Assembly (NCBI GenBank): GCA_948847595.1 | Contig: CAQOGY010000003.1 | Span: 248,001 to 312,000, forward strand | Origin: an uncultured Bacteroides sp. | GTDB taxonomy: Bacteria > Bacteroidota > Bacteroidia > Bacteroidales > Bacteroidaceae | Direction: 5' to 3' | DNA length: 64,000 nt | Part shown: piece by piece, positions 51,533 to 59,429 of the stretch | Layout of the letters: the number at the start of each line of letters is the position of its first letter | Position numbering within the stretch: position 1 is the stretch's first letter | Notes under the pieces: model-generated | The model's database searches: none | Told to the model about the DNA's origin: nothing | What the model saw: the letters and a program-made list of their open reading frames with translations, nothing else | Translations under genes and position numbers: made by a program

Positions 51533-52351
51533 CTATTTATACTGATCTAACATTTCGTTTTTCCATATATTATCACCTTTAGACATCTGCCTAAAGAAAC
51601 GACAGATATATCCTAAGTATATTAAACCGAATATACCAATCCCTAACCAATAGAAAGGAGTCCATGTAAACGAAAACCAACCTGTAGGTGGAACGTAAAT
51701 GTGATACTTATATATAAGGTATAAGAGGATGGGAAGATTCCATAATGAATTTAAGGCAAAATGTTTAATTTCTTCATCCAACTTACTTTGTTTATACGCA
51801 TTTGTTTTTGCTTTTATCACATTGCTGAGCCCATTTGTATAAAATGAATCAGGCATCAGAGAAGATGTACCTTGCCCATAACAAAATTCTTTCAATATCT
51901 CATCATTGTCTTTTGTTCCGGAAATACTATTACTTCCTACTTTTGCCATTAACAAAGCGTGTAATTTATGATATTCAGATTCATCGCTATATCGGATAGC
52001 TTGATTGATCAAATCACATGCTTGTGAGTAATAAGATTGTCCGTTTTGAGGTTCTCTATCGATCGCTTCATAAAGACAAAACGCATTAAGGTATAATAAT
52101 TTAGCTTTTATTTTACTGTTTGTGATTTGAGTATGTGATACCATCTGTATAAACGAATCTATTTGTTCGGACGAAGACAAAATTTCATTCTTATGGGTAA
52201 TATATTGTTCCCAACAGTCATCAAATATTGCTTGGTCTTTTTTCAATGAGTTTGTGGCTGCACCAGTTAAATGACCTATTGTTTCCTTCATTCCTGGTTG
52301 TGTGTTTCCTCCCAATACTCCTTTGGTAAAATTTTTATTACTTATTCCCAT
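51533..52351 (-). CDS. helical-repeat protein with two C-terminal membrane helices
   Basis: Protein of 272 aa from MGISNKNFTKG; a start nine codons earlier is possible. The N-terminus is Gly/Thr/Asn-rich (GVLGGNTQPGMKETIGHLTGAATNS). Residues about 45-145 look like TPR-type helices (KLLYLNAFCLYEAI, QACDLINQAIRYSDESEYHKLHALL). Two hydrophobic helices lie at about 205-255 (WNLPILLYLIYKYHIY, FYWLGIGIFGLIYLGYI). No family recognised. First gene of the island operon, preceded by a ~300-nt leader. Confidence 0.6.
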   Translation of the reverse strand: MGISNKNFTKGVLGGNTQPGMKETIGHLTGAATNSLKKDQAIFDDCWEQYITHKNEILSSSEQIDSFIQMVSHTQITNSKIKAKLLYLNAFCLYEAIDREPQNGQSYYSQACDLINQAIRYSDESEYHKLHALLMAKVGSNSISGTKDNDEILKEFCYGQGTSSLMPDSFYTNGLSNVIKAKTNAYKQSKLDEEIKHFALNSLWNLPILLYLIYKYHIYVPPTGWFSFTWTPFYWLGIGIFGLIYLGYICRFFRQMSKGDNIWKNEMLDQYK

Positions 52352-52657
52352 ACTCTTTGTATTTCTTACTGCTCCCAAGTCCCCCGAAGCAGGCTAACAA
52401 CATATACAAAGAAAGCGTGAGACTTGTCCTGCTACTCACCAAAATCAGGCATCGCCAAACGCCTTGTGGAAGTGAGTGAAGAAACAATATTCCCACGCTG
52501 TGTGTTATGTATAAGTACGCAGAACACGTACCTGGTACATGCACAAACAGAATGAGCGTCACATTGTCCCTATCCTTCCACGTGAAATTGGCGATTTCGA
52601 TTTTAGGATAAAGCAAAAAAACGCTTTCTTATCTATATCGGCGATTTCTCCCGCCGT
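52352..52657 (-). other. ~300-nt leader of the island operon
   Basis: Between the predicted transcript start and the first ATG. It contains two direct copies of GAAATCGCC (minus strand), a stem formed by GATAAGAAAGC and GCTTTATCC around a T-rich loop, and a GTACC-a-GGTAC palindrome. A 92-codon frame (TTG start) runs through it and overlaps the first gene in another phase. A second frame, broken by one internal stop, ends in AFFVYVVSLLRGTWEQ. Neither frame has a good ribosome site. It is probably an untranslated, structured leader. Confidence 0.45.
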
Positions 52658-52663
52658 TTGAAG

Positions 52664-52694
52664 CAAAGATACGTTTTTCTTTTTACAATGCAAC
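52664..52694 (-). promoter_or_regulatory. promoter of the island operon
   Basis: On the minus strand GTTG, 19 bp, TATCTTTG: one mismatch to the -33 TTTG and a full -7 match. It is the only good promoter found upstream of the nine-gene operon. Confidence 0.65.
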
Positions 52695-52754
52695 GCTCTG
52701 TGAGAATATTATTTCTTCAAAAGTAAGTATTTTATTTATTTTGCCATATTTTTA

Positions 52755-53449
52755 GAGCCTGTTTAAATTTTCTTCAATAATAATTTTATAACTGATATTT
52801 TAACCATTTCTTCTGCCGAATCGAATGTTAGTTCATAGTTTCGGCAGAGCCTCCTGTCATTTTCCATCCACGTGAATGTCCTTTCCACAATCCATCTTTT
52901 GTGAATCGGTCTGAATCCCTGTTCTTTGTACGCACTAATAACTACTTGAATCATATATCCAAATTTAGCCTTGACGTTCTCAATAAGTTCGCCTCTATAT
53001 CCTCCGTCTGCCAGTATAACTTTTATTCCGGAACAGAGTTCCTTTAATACTCTCATTAACAGATAAGCAGCCTTGCTGTCATGCATGTTGGCTATAGTGA
53101 CTATCACTGCAATAAGAAAGCCATTCTTATCAACAACAATATGCCGTTTGATGCCTTTTACTTTTTTATTGCCATCAACTCCATTCAGAGACTGATTATT
53201 GCCCCATTTAACGCTTTGGCTATCTATGATACCAACACTGGGTTCCATGGTTTGATTACGTTCAAATCGCACATGACCGCGTAGCTTTTCAAGAAGCAAA
53301 TCAAATATATCCAAAGAAGCCCATTTTCTATAATAGTAGTAAACGGATTCCCATTTAGGAAACTCCTTAGGCAACATACGCCACTGGCAACCAGTTTTAA
53401 CTAAATAAAATATAGCATTCCATATCATACGCAAACACGGCTTTTTCAT
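52755..53449 (-). pseudogene. N-terminally truncated IS5-family transposase with one IS end
   Basis: The transposase frame (52763-53449) encodes 228 aa with DDE residues in GIIDSQSVKWG, ILADGGYRGE and WIVERTFTWMEND. Aligned by eye with the intact transposase at 54568-55338 it lacks the first ~27 residues; its first ATG is preceded by in-frame stops. A GAGCCTGTTTAAATTTTC end sequence overlaps the stop codon. The matching other end was not found, so the copy is a remnant. Confidence 0.7.
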
Positions 53450-53559
53450 TTAAGCTTTGATTTAGGGATACAATCCCCCTTCCCATACCAGTGTGACATG
53501 GGTGGATATTCCGTATTTGGAAATCAATGTGTTAAGAATATGTCAAATCTAAATTTTTC

Positions 53560-54162
53560 TCATTTTTGAGCCAGAAAATGTAACACGTTAGTGAAGCTTA
53601 CCGATAGCTCCCTTATTATCTCAGCCGTGCCTTTTCGCTTATCTGATATTTTTTTCCTTCTGTTCTTCCAAACAGCAATCAGTGCCAAGACCATCCTTTG
53701 AATTGTGTCCAAGTTCCTAGCCGCCCGTTCAGCCTTACGTTTTATGCTGTCCTGCCGGAGGTTGCGGTCAAGATCCCAGTGCATGCTTTCAATAGCCCAA
53801 TGCTGTTTGGTTATCTGACTAAGCCGCTCTGCACTGCTATCCAGGCTTGAAATGTACAGTCGCTGTTCAGATGTACTCCTGCCATCAGACTTTTTCTCCG
53901 TAGATGTGAGTATTTCTATAACTGTCAAATTTCCATTCCATTTTTCCCTGTCGGCAATCAGTTCTTCCCCACGATATATACGGCATATCCTTGACTCAAT
54001 CCTGCCGTGTTCCAAATATGGGCTTTCCTTGTAGATATCAGTCGGGCTGGCGGTCTTTATAGAGGCTTCGAGTCCATAACGCAGAGATCTTTGATTCGCC
54101 TTGAGTTCGATCACGAAGTCTGCTCCTTTATCTCTAATTTTGTCTATTATTACCTTTTGGAA
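53560..54162 (-). pseudogene. ISAs1-family transposase fragment
   Basis: C-terminal half of an ISAs1 transposase. The block ADFVIELKANQRSLRYGLE begins the readable part, and YISSLDSSAERLSQITKQHWAIESMHWDLDRNLRQDS is the conserved catalytic region with 'HW-IE---HW-LD'. The frame extends upstream of the GTG at 54114 as FQKVIIDKIRDKG and then hits a TGA, so about half of the ~370-residue protein is missing. Confidence 0.8.
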
Positions 54163-54466
54163 TCACAGCTCTTTCATTTAGGATTTCGTTGCTCACTCAA
54201 AAATATGTTATTTTATAGCGAGTGTATCCTTGGGGTGTGAGGGTGATTTTTGCTCCTACGGTTTATAATTCATAGGGTGATTTGATGGTTGGATAATATG
54301 CTCCCGCGGATATCCATTCCTTTGATTTTCGGTAAAATAGGTATCTGAACAATTAGACCGAATGGCAGATTTTTTTCGTAACTTTATGTTTGTAAATCAA
54401 ATAGTTATGGATTGAATCAAACCACTCGACCAAGTTCTTCCGATTGCAGCAGACATGCACAATCAT
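54163..54466. other. decayed IS-derived spacer
   Basis: No gene. At 54375-54410 a stretch (TTCGTAACTTTATG and AATCAAATAGTTATGG) resembles the leader of the intact IS5 element (TTCGTAACTTTAAG and AATCAAAAAAGTTATGA near 54535), pointing to another partly lost IS copy. Nothing else recognisable. Confidence 0.5.
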
Positions 54467-55357
54467 AGAAACTGTTTTGAAATGATTAAATAGTATATAT
54501 TAATCTGTTAATTAGTTGGTTAATTGATGTATAGTTCGTAACTTTAAGGTTCCTAATCAAAAAAGTTATGAGCAATTATCCAACTAACCTAACTGAAAAA
54601 CAGTGGCAAGTTATTAATAAAATCGTAGAGCCACAAGAAAGAAGCCGAAAAACTTCTCTCAGAGAAATTATAAACGCGATTTTTTATCTCATCAAGAGCG
54701 GATGTCAATGGCGTATGCTCCCCACCGATTTTGCCCCTTGGCAAACGGTTTATTACTATTTCCGCAAGTGGAAATTGGAAGGAGTATGGGAGGAATTGCT
54801 GGATATTCTTCATAAGTTGGCAAGGAAATCAATCGGTAAACAGGAAAGCCCCAGCATGGGCATTATTGACTCCAGAAGTGTGAAGACTTCTCACCACGTT
54901 GATACGAACAGAGGAATAGACGGCAATAAAAAAATCAAAGGGCGAAAGGAACATGTTGTGGTAGATACATTGGAGCTTCCAATGGCCATTAAAGTACATG
55001 AAGCCAACATTCATGACAGCAAAGGAGCCGTTCCAACGATGGAAAATCTTGTGTATAAATTTCCACGGCTCAGTAAAATTCTTGCCGATGGGGGATATCG
55101 GGGAGATTTGTCAAAGTGGACGAAAGACAAGTTCGGTTGGGAACTGGAAGTAGTACTCAGACCCAAAGAAAGTCCTAAGGATTTCAACGTCATTCCGAAA
55201 CGGTGGATTGTAGAAAGAACTTTCTCTTGGCTGGAAAACTATAGGAGGCTTATAATTGACTACGAGCTCTTGACTGAAACGGCAGAAGCAATGATAGAGA
55301 TAGCATTCATTAAAATCGTCCTTAATAGATTTTTCTAATCATTTCAAAACAGCTTCT
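54467..55357 (+). mobile_element. intact IS5-family insertion sequence
   Basis: About 890 bp with 22-bp terminal inverted repeats carrying one mismatch; the core is CTGTTTTGAAATGATTA at 54472-54488 and its complement at 55336-55352. One full-length transposase gene lies between. No clear target duplication is visible. The right end abuts the right copy of the 18-bp island repeat. Confidence 0.75.
54568..55338 (+). CDS. IS5-family transposase
   Basis: DDE transposase of 256 aa starting MSNYPTNLTEKQWQVI, preceded by an A-rich leader. The N-terminal helix-turn-helix region (LREIINAIFYLIKSGCQWRMLP) is intact. Catalytic blocks are MGIIDSRSVKTS (first D), ILADGGYRGDL (second D) and RWIVERTFSWLENYRRL (E). 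A single frame without programmed frameshift. It is a paralogue of the truncated copy at 52763-53449, with different terminal repeats. Confidence 0.93.
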   Translation: MSNYPTNLTEKQWQVINKIVEPQERSRKTSLREIINAIFYLIKSGCQWRMLPTDFAPWQTVYYYFRKWKLEGVWEELLDILHKLARKSIGKQESPSMGIIDSRSVKTSHHVDTNRGIDGNKKIKGRKEHVVVDTLELPMAIKVHEANIHDSKGAVPTMENLVYKFPRLSKILADGGYRGDLSKWTKDKFGWELEVVLRPKESPKDFNVIPKRWIVERTFSWLENYRRLIIDYELLTETAEAMIEIAFIKIVLNRFF

Positions 55358-55374
55358 TAATATAATGCGCTTTG
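55357..55374 (+). repeat. right copy of the 18-bp direct repeat bounding the island
   Basis: TTAATATAATGCGCTTTG, identical to 41886-41903. Beyond it, the sequence runs directly into the 3' end of the MFS gene. A locus without the island would then have susD and this MFS gene convergent with a short spacer. Confidence 0.7.
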
Positions 55375-55397
55375 CTTCGCTTTATTTATGTAGATTT

Positions 55398-56603
55398 CTA
55401 TCCAATCTTTTTCTTCTTCAAATTCGGCAAAAAGAATGTGACCAATCCCAGTAGCGGCATATAAGCACAGATATTATATACATATTCAATACTCGTTTTA
55501 TCTGCTAAATTACCGAGTACGGCAGACGCTACACCGGCCACACCGAAAGCAAATCCAAAGAATAACCCTGATATTAATCCGAGCTTGGTAGGAAGTAATT
55601 CCTGTGCATAAAGCAATATGGCGGGAAAAGCGGAAGAAAGCATCAATCCCACACAGAAGCTAAGGATAATAGTCCACATCAGATTGGCATGCGGCATAAG
55701 TAAACTGAACGGAGCCGCTCCCAAAATTGAAGCCCAAATAACATACTTCCGACCGATACGGTCACCTACCGGCCCACCAATCAGCGTCCCGATAGCAGTA
55801 GCAACTAAGAAAATAAATAAATATAGCTGCGAATCCTGTACCGTAACATTGAATTTATGAATCAGATAGAATGTATAATAACTGGTCAGACTCGCCATAT
55901 AGATATATTTCGAGAAAATCAATATCAATAATATACCGATAGTAATAGCCGTTTTATCCATAGGCAGCGGAAGATGAACCGGAGTTTTTATACTGACGGT
56001 TTGAGCCTTCATCCGGTTCAGATAAGATTTATACCATTTGCAAATCGGATACATGACTCCGATAGCTGCAACCGCTACAAATGCAAATATGAAAAGATGC
56101 TGTCTTCCATAAGGGGCAACGAGCAAAGCTACCAATAAAGGGCCTAGCGAACCACCAAAGTTTCCACCTACCTGAAAAAGTGACTGTGCCAATCCCCGCT
56201 TGCCACCAGAAGCAAGGAACGTGATGCGGGAAGCTTCCGGGTGAAGCACCGAAGAACCGATTCCGATTAAGAACACAGATAACAATATCCAATACAGATT
56301 ATCGGAAAATGCCAAGCTTGCCAAACCAACCATTGTAAAGCTCATTCCGATAGGCAACGACCATGCAACGGGATATTTATCAAAGATAATTCCGGTAATC
56401 GGTTGAAAGACTGAAGCCGAAAGCTGATAAACCAGTGTGATAAGACCGATTTGCGCAAAACTCAATCCTAAATCATCTTTGAATAGCGGATAAGCAGCTG
56501 ATACAACGGACTGTAAAAGATCATTGAGACAGTGTGAAAGACTTAATGCGATTAAGATGGAAAATGTAATTTTTCCTACGGGTTGTTCCTGATTTTGTAC
56601 CAT
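55398..56603 (-). CDS. MFS transporter, fosmidomycin-resistance (Fsr)-like
   Basis: Twelve-helix MFS exporter of 401 aa. The Fsr-like features are the N-terminal LSHCLNDLLQSVVSAAYPLFKDDLGLSFAQIGLITL, VLHPEASRITFLASGGKRGLAQSLFQVGGNFGGSLGPL, and the loop motif GGPVGDRIGRKYVI between helices 8 and 9. The family exports small antimicrobial or metabolic compounds with proton exchange; the natural substrate is unknown. It forms its own unit, ending at the right border of the accessory island. Confidence 0.9.
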   Translation of the reverse strand: MVQNQEQPVGKITFSILIALSLSHCLNDLLQSVVSAAYPLFKDDLGLSFAQIGLITLVYQLSASVFQPITGIIFDKYPVAWSLPIGMSFTMVGLASLAFSDNLYWILLSVFLIGIGSSVLHPEASRITFLASGGKRGLAQSLFQVGGNFGGSLGPLLVALLVAPYGRQHLFIFAFVAVAAIGVMYPICKWYKSYLNRMKAQTVSIKTPVHLPLPMDKTAITIGILLILIFSKYIYMASLTSYYTFYLIHKFNVTVQDSQLYLFIFLVATAIGTLIGGPVGDRIGRKYVIWASILGAAPFSLLMPHANLMWTIILSFCVGLMLSSAFPAILLYAQELLPTKLGLISGLFFGFAFGVAGVASAVLGNLADKTSIEYVYNICAYMPLLGLVTFFLPNLKKKKIG

Positions 56604-56643
56604 GATACCTATTTCTTTAGAAGTGTTCCTGAAAAATTGGCTG

Positions 56644-56651
56644 CAAAGGTA
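56644..56651 (-). promoter_or_regulatory. -7 element of the MFS gene
   Basis: TACCTTTG on the minus strand, about 40 nt before the ATG. The -33 region is only TTTT-like. Confidence 0.45.
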
Positions 56652-56818
56652 CGCAAACTTTCCCGTTTCTCTAAAACTAAGGATTGTAAATTGTCGTTAA
56701 TTCAGTTTTGAGTTGCTGAACTATTCTCCATACCTGCTGTTGTTAAATTAAAAAGGAGGATAATATGAGCTTTATTGGGTATATAATTTATTTTTAATCT
56801 AAAAAACTGAATTTGATT

Positions 56819-57106
56819 ATGGAATGTAGACATGGTAATTTTTGGATTGGACTCGGAATCGGATCAATCCTGGGTGCGGTAGCTTACCGCCTTTCACGCA
56901 CTGCGAAAGCTAAACAGTTGGAAAGCGAAATTTATGATGCTATCCACCGTATTGGTCGTGACGCAGAGGCTGCAGCAGCTTGCGCTGAAAAGAAAGCGAT
57001 GAACCTCGGACTTAAAGCAGTAGAAACCGGAGCCGAAATTGCTGATAAAGTAGCAGCCGAAGCAGATAAAGTGGCTGACAAAGCAAAAGATAAATGGGGA
57101 AAATAA
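56819..57106 (+). CDS. YtxH-like small membrane-anchored protein
   Basis: Protein of 95 aa from MECRHGNFW. A short hydrophobic glycine-rich helix (WIGLGIGSILGAVAYRL) is followed by an Ala/Lys/Glu-rich amphipathic helix with regular heptads (ADKVAAEADKVADKAKDKW). This matches the YtxH/late-embryogenesis-like group, often stress-related and of unknown mechanism. Single-gene unit with its own terminator. Confidence 0.7.
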   Translation: MECRHGNFWIGLGIGSILGAVAYRLSRTAKAKQLESEIYDAIHRIGRDAEAAAACAEKKAMNLGLKAVETGAEIADKVAAEADKVADKAKDKWGK

Positions 57107-57117
57107 TAATCCCAGAA

Positions 57118-57150
57118 TTGGTAATCAGCTAGGATATAGTTGATTACCAA
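57118..57150 (+). terminator. terminator after the YtxH-like gene
   Basis: TTGGTAATCA pairs perfectly with TGATTACCAA around a 13-nt loop and is followed by TTTCTATAT. It begins 11 bp after the stop codon. Confidence 0.75.
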
Positions 57151-57197
57151 TTTCTATATAGTAACTACCTGTCATTTACATCACTTAAAACCTTTAT

Positions 57198-57213
57198 GTG
57201 TGCCCGTGCACAC
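57198..57213. promoter_or_regulatory. palindromic operator candidate, distal
   Basis: GTGTGCCCGTGCACAC has GTGTGC/GCACAC arms. A similar palindrome lies 209 bp downstream next to the LacI-family promoter. The region 57214-57406 between them is AT-rich with no gene. Confidence 0.5.
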
Positions 57214-57406
57214 TTTATACATTTTACCATTCTTTTTCATTCTTTTCCGGAATAAAGGTACTTTGTTTCTTGGCCTTTTCTACTCTATAAATGTACATTT
57301 TATGATTCTTTCTGCCGTTTTTCTTATGTTTTACAACATGAATGTATTATTTTATTTGTTGTTAAGTTTCTGATTATTAGTAGTATATGTCCTTTTGTGT
57401 GTAAAT

Positions 57407-57422
57407 GTGTGTGCGCACACAC
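57407..57422. promoter_or_regulatory. palindromic operator candidate, proximal
   Basis: GTGTGTGCGCACACAC is a perfect 16-bp palindrome ending one base before the -33 element of the LacI-family gene. It is a likely autoregulatory site. Confidence 0.6.
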
Positions 57423-57423
57423 T

Positions 57424-57455
57424 ATTGTGTAATTCAATAATTCATTTTACTTTTG
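57424..57455 (+). promoter_or_regulatory. promoter of the hexuronate regulator gene
   Basis: ATTG, 20 bp, TACTTTTG: one mismatch in the -33 and a full -7. It lies about 30 nt before the ATG of the LacI-family gene. Confidence 0.65.
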
Positions 57456-57484
57456 TCATCGAAAAACAAGATACTTATTAAAAT

Positions 57485-58555
57485 ATGGATAAAGAATTCT
57501 CAAATATTCGTATTGTGGACATAGCCAAGATGGCTGGTGTCTCTGTCGGTACGGTAGACCGAGTTATTCATAATCGTGGGCGGGTATCTGAGGAAAACAG
57601 GAAGAAAGTGCAGACTATTTTAGAAATGGTGCATTACCAGCCCAATCTAATGGCACGGTCTTTAGCTTCCAAGAAACAATATCATCTTGTTGCCATTATA
57701 CCGTCTTTTACTCAAGGAGAGTATTGGGAAGCCATTTCGGAAGGTATTGACAAAGTAGCTTCGGAGATGGAATCGTACAATATAACGATTACCAAACTCT
57801 TTTTCGACCAATATAACAATAAAACGTTTGATGATATTACCCGAAACCTGCTGGATGAGAAAGTGGACGGAGTGCTGATTGCTACCCTGTTTACTGATTC
57901 GGTTATCCGTCTTTCGCAGGAACTGGACAGGAATGAGATTCCTTATATCTATGTCGATTCAAATATCGAAGGACAACACCAACTGGCTTATTTCGGAACA
58001 GAATCTTATGATGCAGGAGTCATTGCGGCCAGATTATTGACTGACAGGCTTTCACCGGCTTCGGATATTCTGATGGCACGGATTATCCATAGTGGAAAGA
58101 ACGACTCCAATCAGGGAAAGAACCGCAGGGACGGCTTTTGTCATTATCTGAAAGAAATAGGATTTGCCGGAAAGCTGCATGAAGTAGAATTGAAAATCAA
58201 CGATTCTGTATATAATTTCACTAAACTCGATGAAATATTCGATGTAAATTCGCATATAGAGGGCGCTATTATTTTTAATTCAACCTGCTATATCCTCGGA
58301 AATTATCTGAAGGCAAGAGAAATGCAAACGGTGAAACTGGTAGGCTATGACCTTATCGAGCGGAATACCCAACTGCTTTCAGAAGGAGTTATCACTGCAT
58401 TAGTTGCCCAACGTCCCGAAAGGCAGGGGTATGAAGGTATCAAGTCTTTATGTAATCATCTGCTATTCAAGCAAAATTCAGAAAAGGTAAACCTGATGCC
58501 GATTGATATTCTCTTGAAGGAAAACTTGAAATATTATCTGAACAATAAACTATAA
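57485..58555 (+). CDS. LacI-family transcriptional regulator of the mannonate genes
   Basis: Regulator of 356 aa. The N-terminal LacI helix-turn-helix is RIVDIAKMAGVSVGTVDRVIHNRGRVSEENRKKV, with the hinge helix HYQPNLMARSLASKK. The rest is a periplasmic-binding-protein-like sensor (YHLVAIIPSFTQGEYWEAISEGI, DGVLIATLF, YIYVDSNIEG). It is followed 20 bp later by an SDR gene and then uxuA, so it probably senses a hexuronate intermediate and controls this operon through the GTGTG palindromes upstream (inference). Confidence 0.92.
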   Translation: MDKEFSNIRIVDIAKMAGVSVGTVDRVIHNRGRVSEENRKKVQTILEMVHYQPNLMARSLASKKQYHLVAIIPSFTQGEYWEAISEGIDKVASEMESYNITITKLFFDQYNNKTFDDITRNLLDEKVDGVLIATLFTDSVIRLSQELDRNEIPYIYVDSNIEGQHQLAYFGTESYDAGVIAARLLTDRLSPASDILMARIIHSGKNDSNQGKNRRDGFCHYLKEIGFAGKLHEVELKINDSVYNFTKLDEIFDVNSHIEGAIIFNSTCYILGNYLKAREMQTVKLVGYDLIERNTQLLSEGVITALVAQRPERQGYEGIKSLCNHLLFKQNSEKVNLMPIDILLKENLKYYLNNKL

Positions 58556-58575
58556 ACATATAAATTTTAGAAACC

Positions 58576-59388
58576 ATGAATGAATTATTTAACGTAAAAG
58601 ACAAAGTTGTTGTAATCACCGGTGGAGCCGGAATCTTAGGTAAAGGAATTGCTGCATACCTCGCAAAAGAAGGTGCAAAAGTGGTTGTGCTCGACAGAAG
58701 CGAAGAAGCTGGAAAAGCATTGGTGGATAGCATCAAAGCTGAAGGAAACGAAGCTATGTTCCTTTATACCGATGTAATGGACAAAGAAGTATTGGAAGGC
58801 AACAAAGTAGAAATCATGAAAGCTTATGGTCGCATTGATGTATTGCTGAACGCTGCCGGTGGTAACATGGCAGGTGCTACAATTGCACCGGACAAGACTT
58901 TCTTTGACTTGCAGATTGACGCATTCAAGAAAGTGGTAGACTTGAACCTGTTCGGTACAGTATTGCCTACAATGGTATTTGCTGAAATCATGGTTGAACA
59001 GAAGAAAGGCTCTATCGTAAACTTCTGCTCTGAATCAGCTCTCCGTCCGTTGACTCGCGTAGTAGGTTATGGCGCAGCGAAAGCAGCTATCGCTAACTTC
59101 ACTAAATATATGGCAGGCGAACTGGCTCTGAAATTCGGTAACGGTCTGCGTGTAAACGCTATCGCACCGGGATTCTTCCTGACAGACCAAAACCGTGCGT
59201 TGTTGACCAACCCGGATGGTTCTCTGACTGACCGTTCAAAAACGATTCTCGCTCATACTCCGTTCAACCGTTTCGGTGAACCGGAAGACCTTTATGGAAC
59301 AATCCATTATCTGATTAGTGATGCTTCCAACTTCGTGACAGGTACAGTAGCTGTTATCGACGGTGGTTTCGACGCATTCTCTATCTAA
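58576..59388 (+). CDS. SDR oxidoreductase, probable D-mannonate oxidoreductase
   Basis: Short-chain dehydrogenase of 270 aa. The nucleotide-binding motif is ITGGAGILGKGIAAYLA, followed by LLNAAGGN. Catalytic Ser and Tyr-x3-Lys are in FCSESALRPLTRVVGYGAAKAAI, with the IAPGFFLTDQN and GTVAVIDGGFDA ends. Standing directly before uxuA, it most likely interconverts D-fructuronate and D-mannonate, taking the role of UxuB, which belongs to another fold in E. coli. Reading of the substrate rests on context. Confidence 0.88.
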   Translation: MNELFNVKDKVVVITGGAGILGKGIAAYLAKEGAKVVVLDRSEEAGKALVDSIKAEGNEAMFLYTDVMDKEVLEGNKVEIMKAYGRIDVLLNAAGGNMAGATIAPDKTFFDLQIDAFKKVVDLNLFGTVLPTMVFAEIMVEQKKGSIVNFCSESALRPLTRVVGYGAAKAAIANFTKYMAGELALKFGNGLRVNAIAPGFFLTDQNRALLTNPDGSLTDRSKTILAHTPFNRFGEPEDLYGTIHYLISDASNFVTGTVAVIDGGFDAFSI

Positions 59389-59429
59389 ATTATTTTAATC
59401 GTAATTAGTAATCAGTAAATAGAAACTAT

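Noticed and set aside
41992..52351. Type VI secretion, type IV secretion or a contractile injection system
   Set aside because: No sheath, tube, VgrG, baseplate, relaxase or coupling-protein signatures. The HerA-like ATPase alone does not define such a machine.
52338..52616. 92-codon minus-strand frame upstream of and overlapping the first island gene
   Set aside because: TTG start without ribosome site, low-complexity hydrophobic composition, and overlap with a second open phase of the same leader. Kept as an untranslated leader.
54467..55357. The intact IS5 element as the sole cause of the 18-bp repeat (target duplication)
   Set aside because: Only the right repeat adjoins the IS; the left copy is 12.6 kb away. 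IS5-type target duplications are only a few base pairs.
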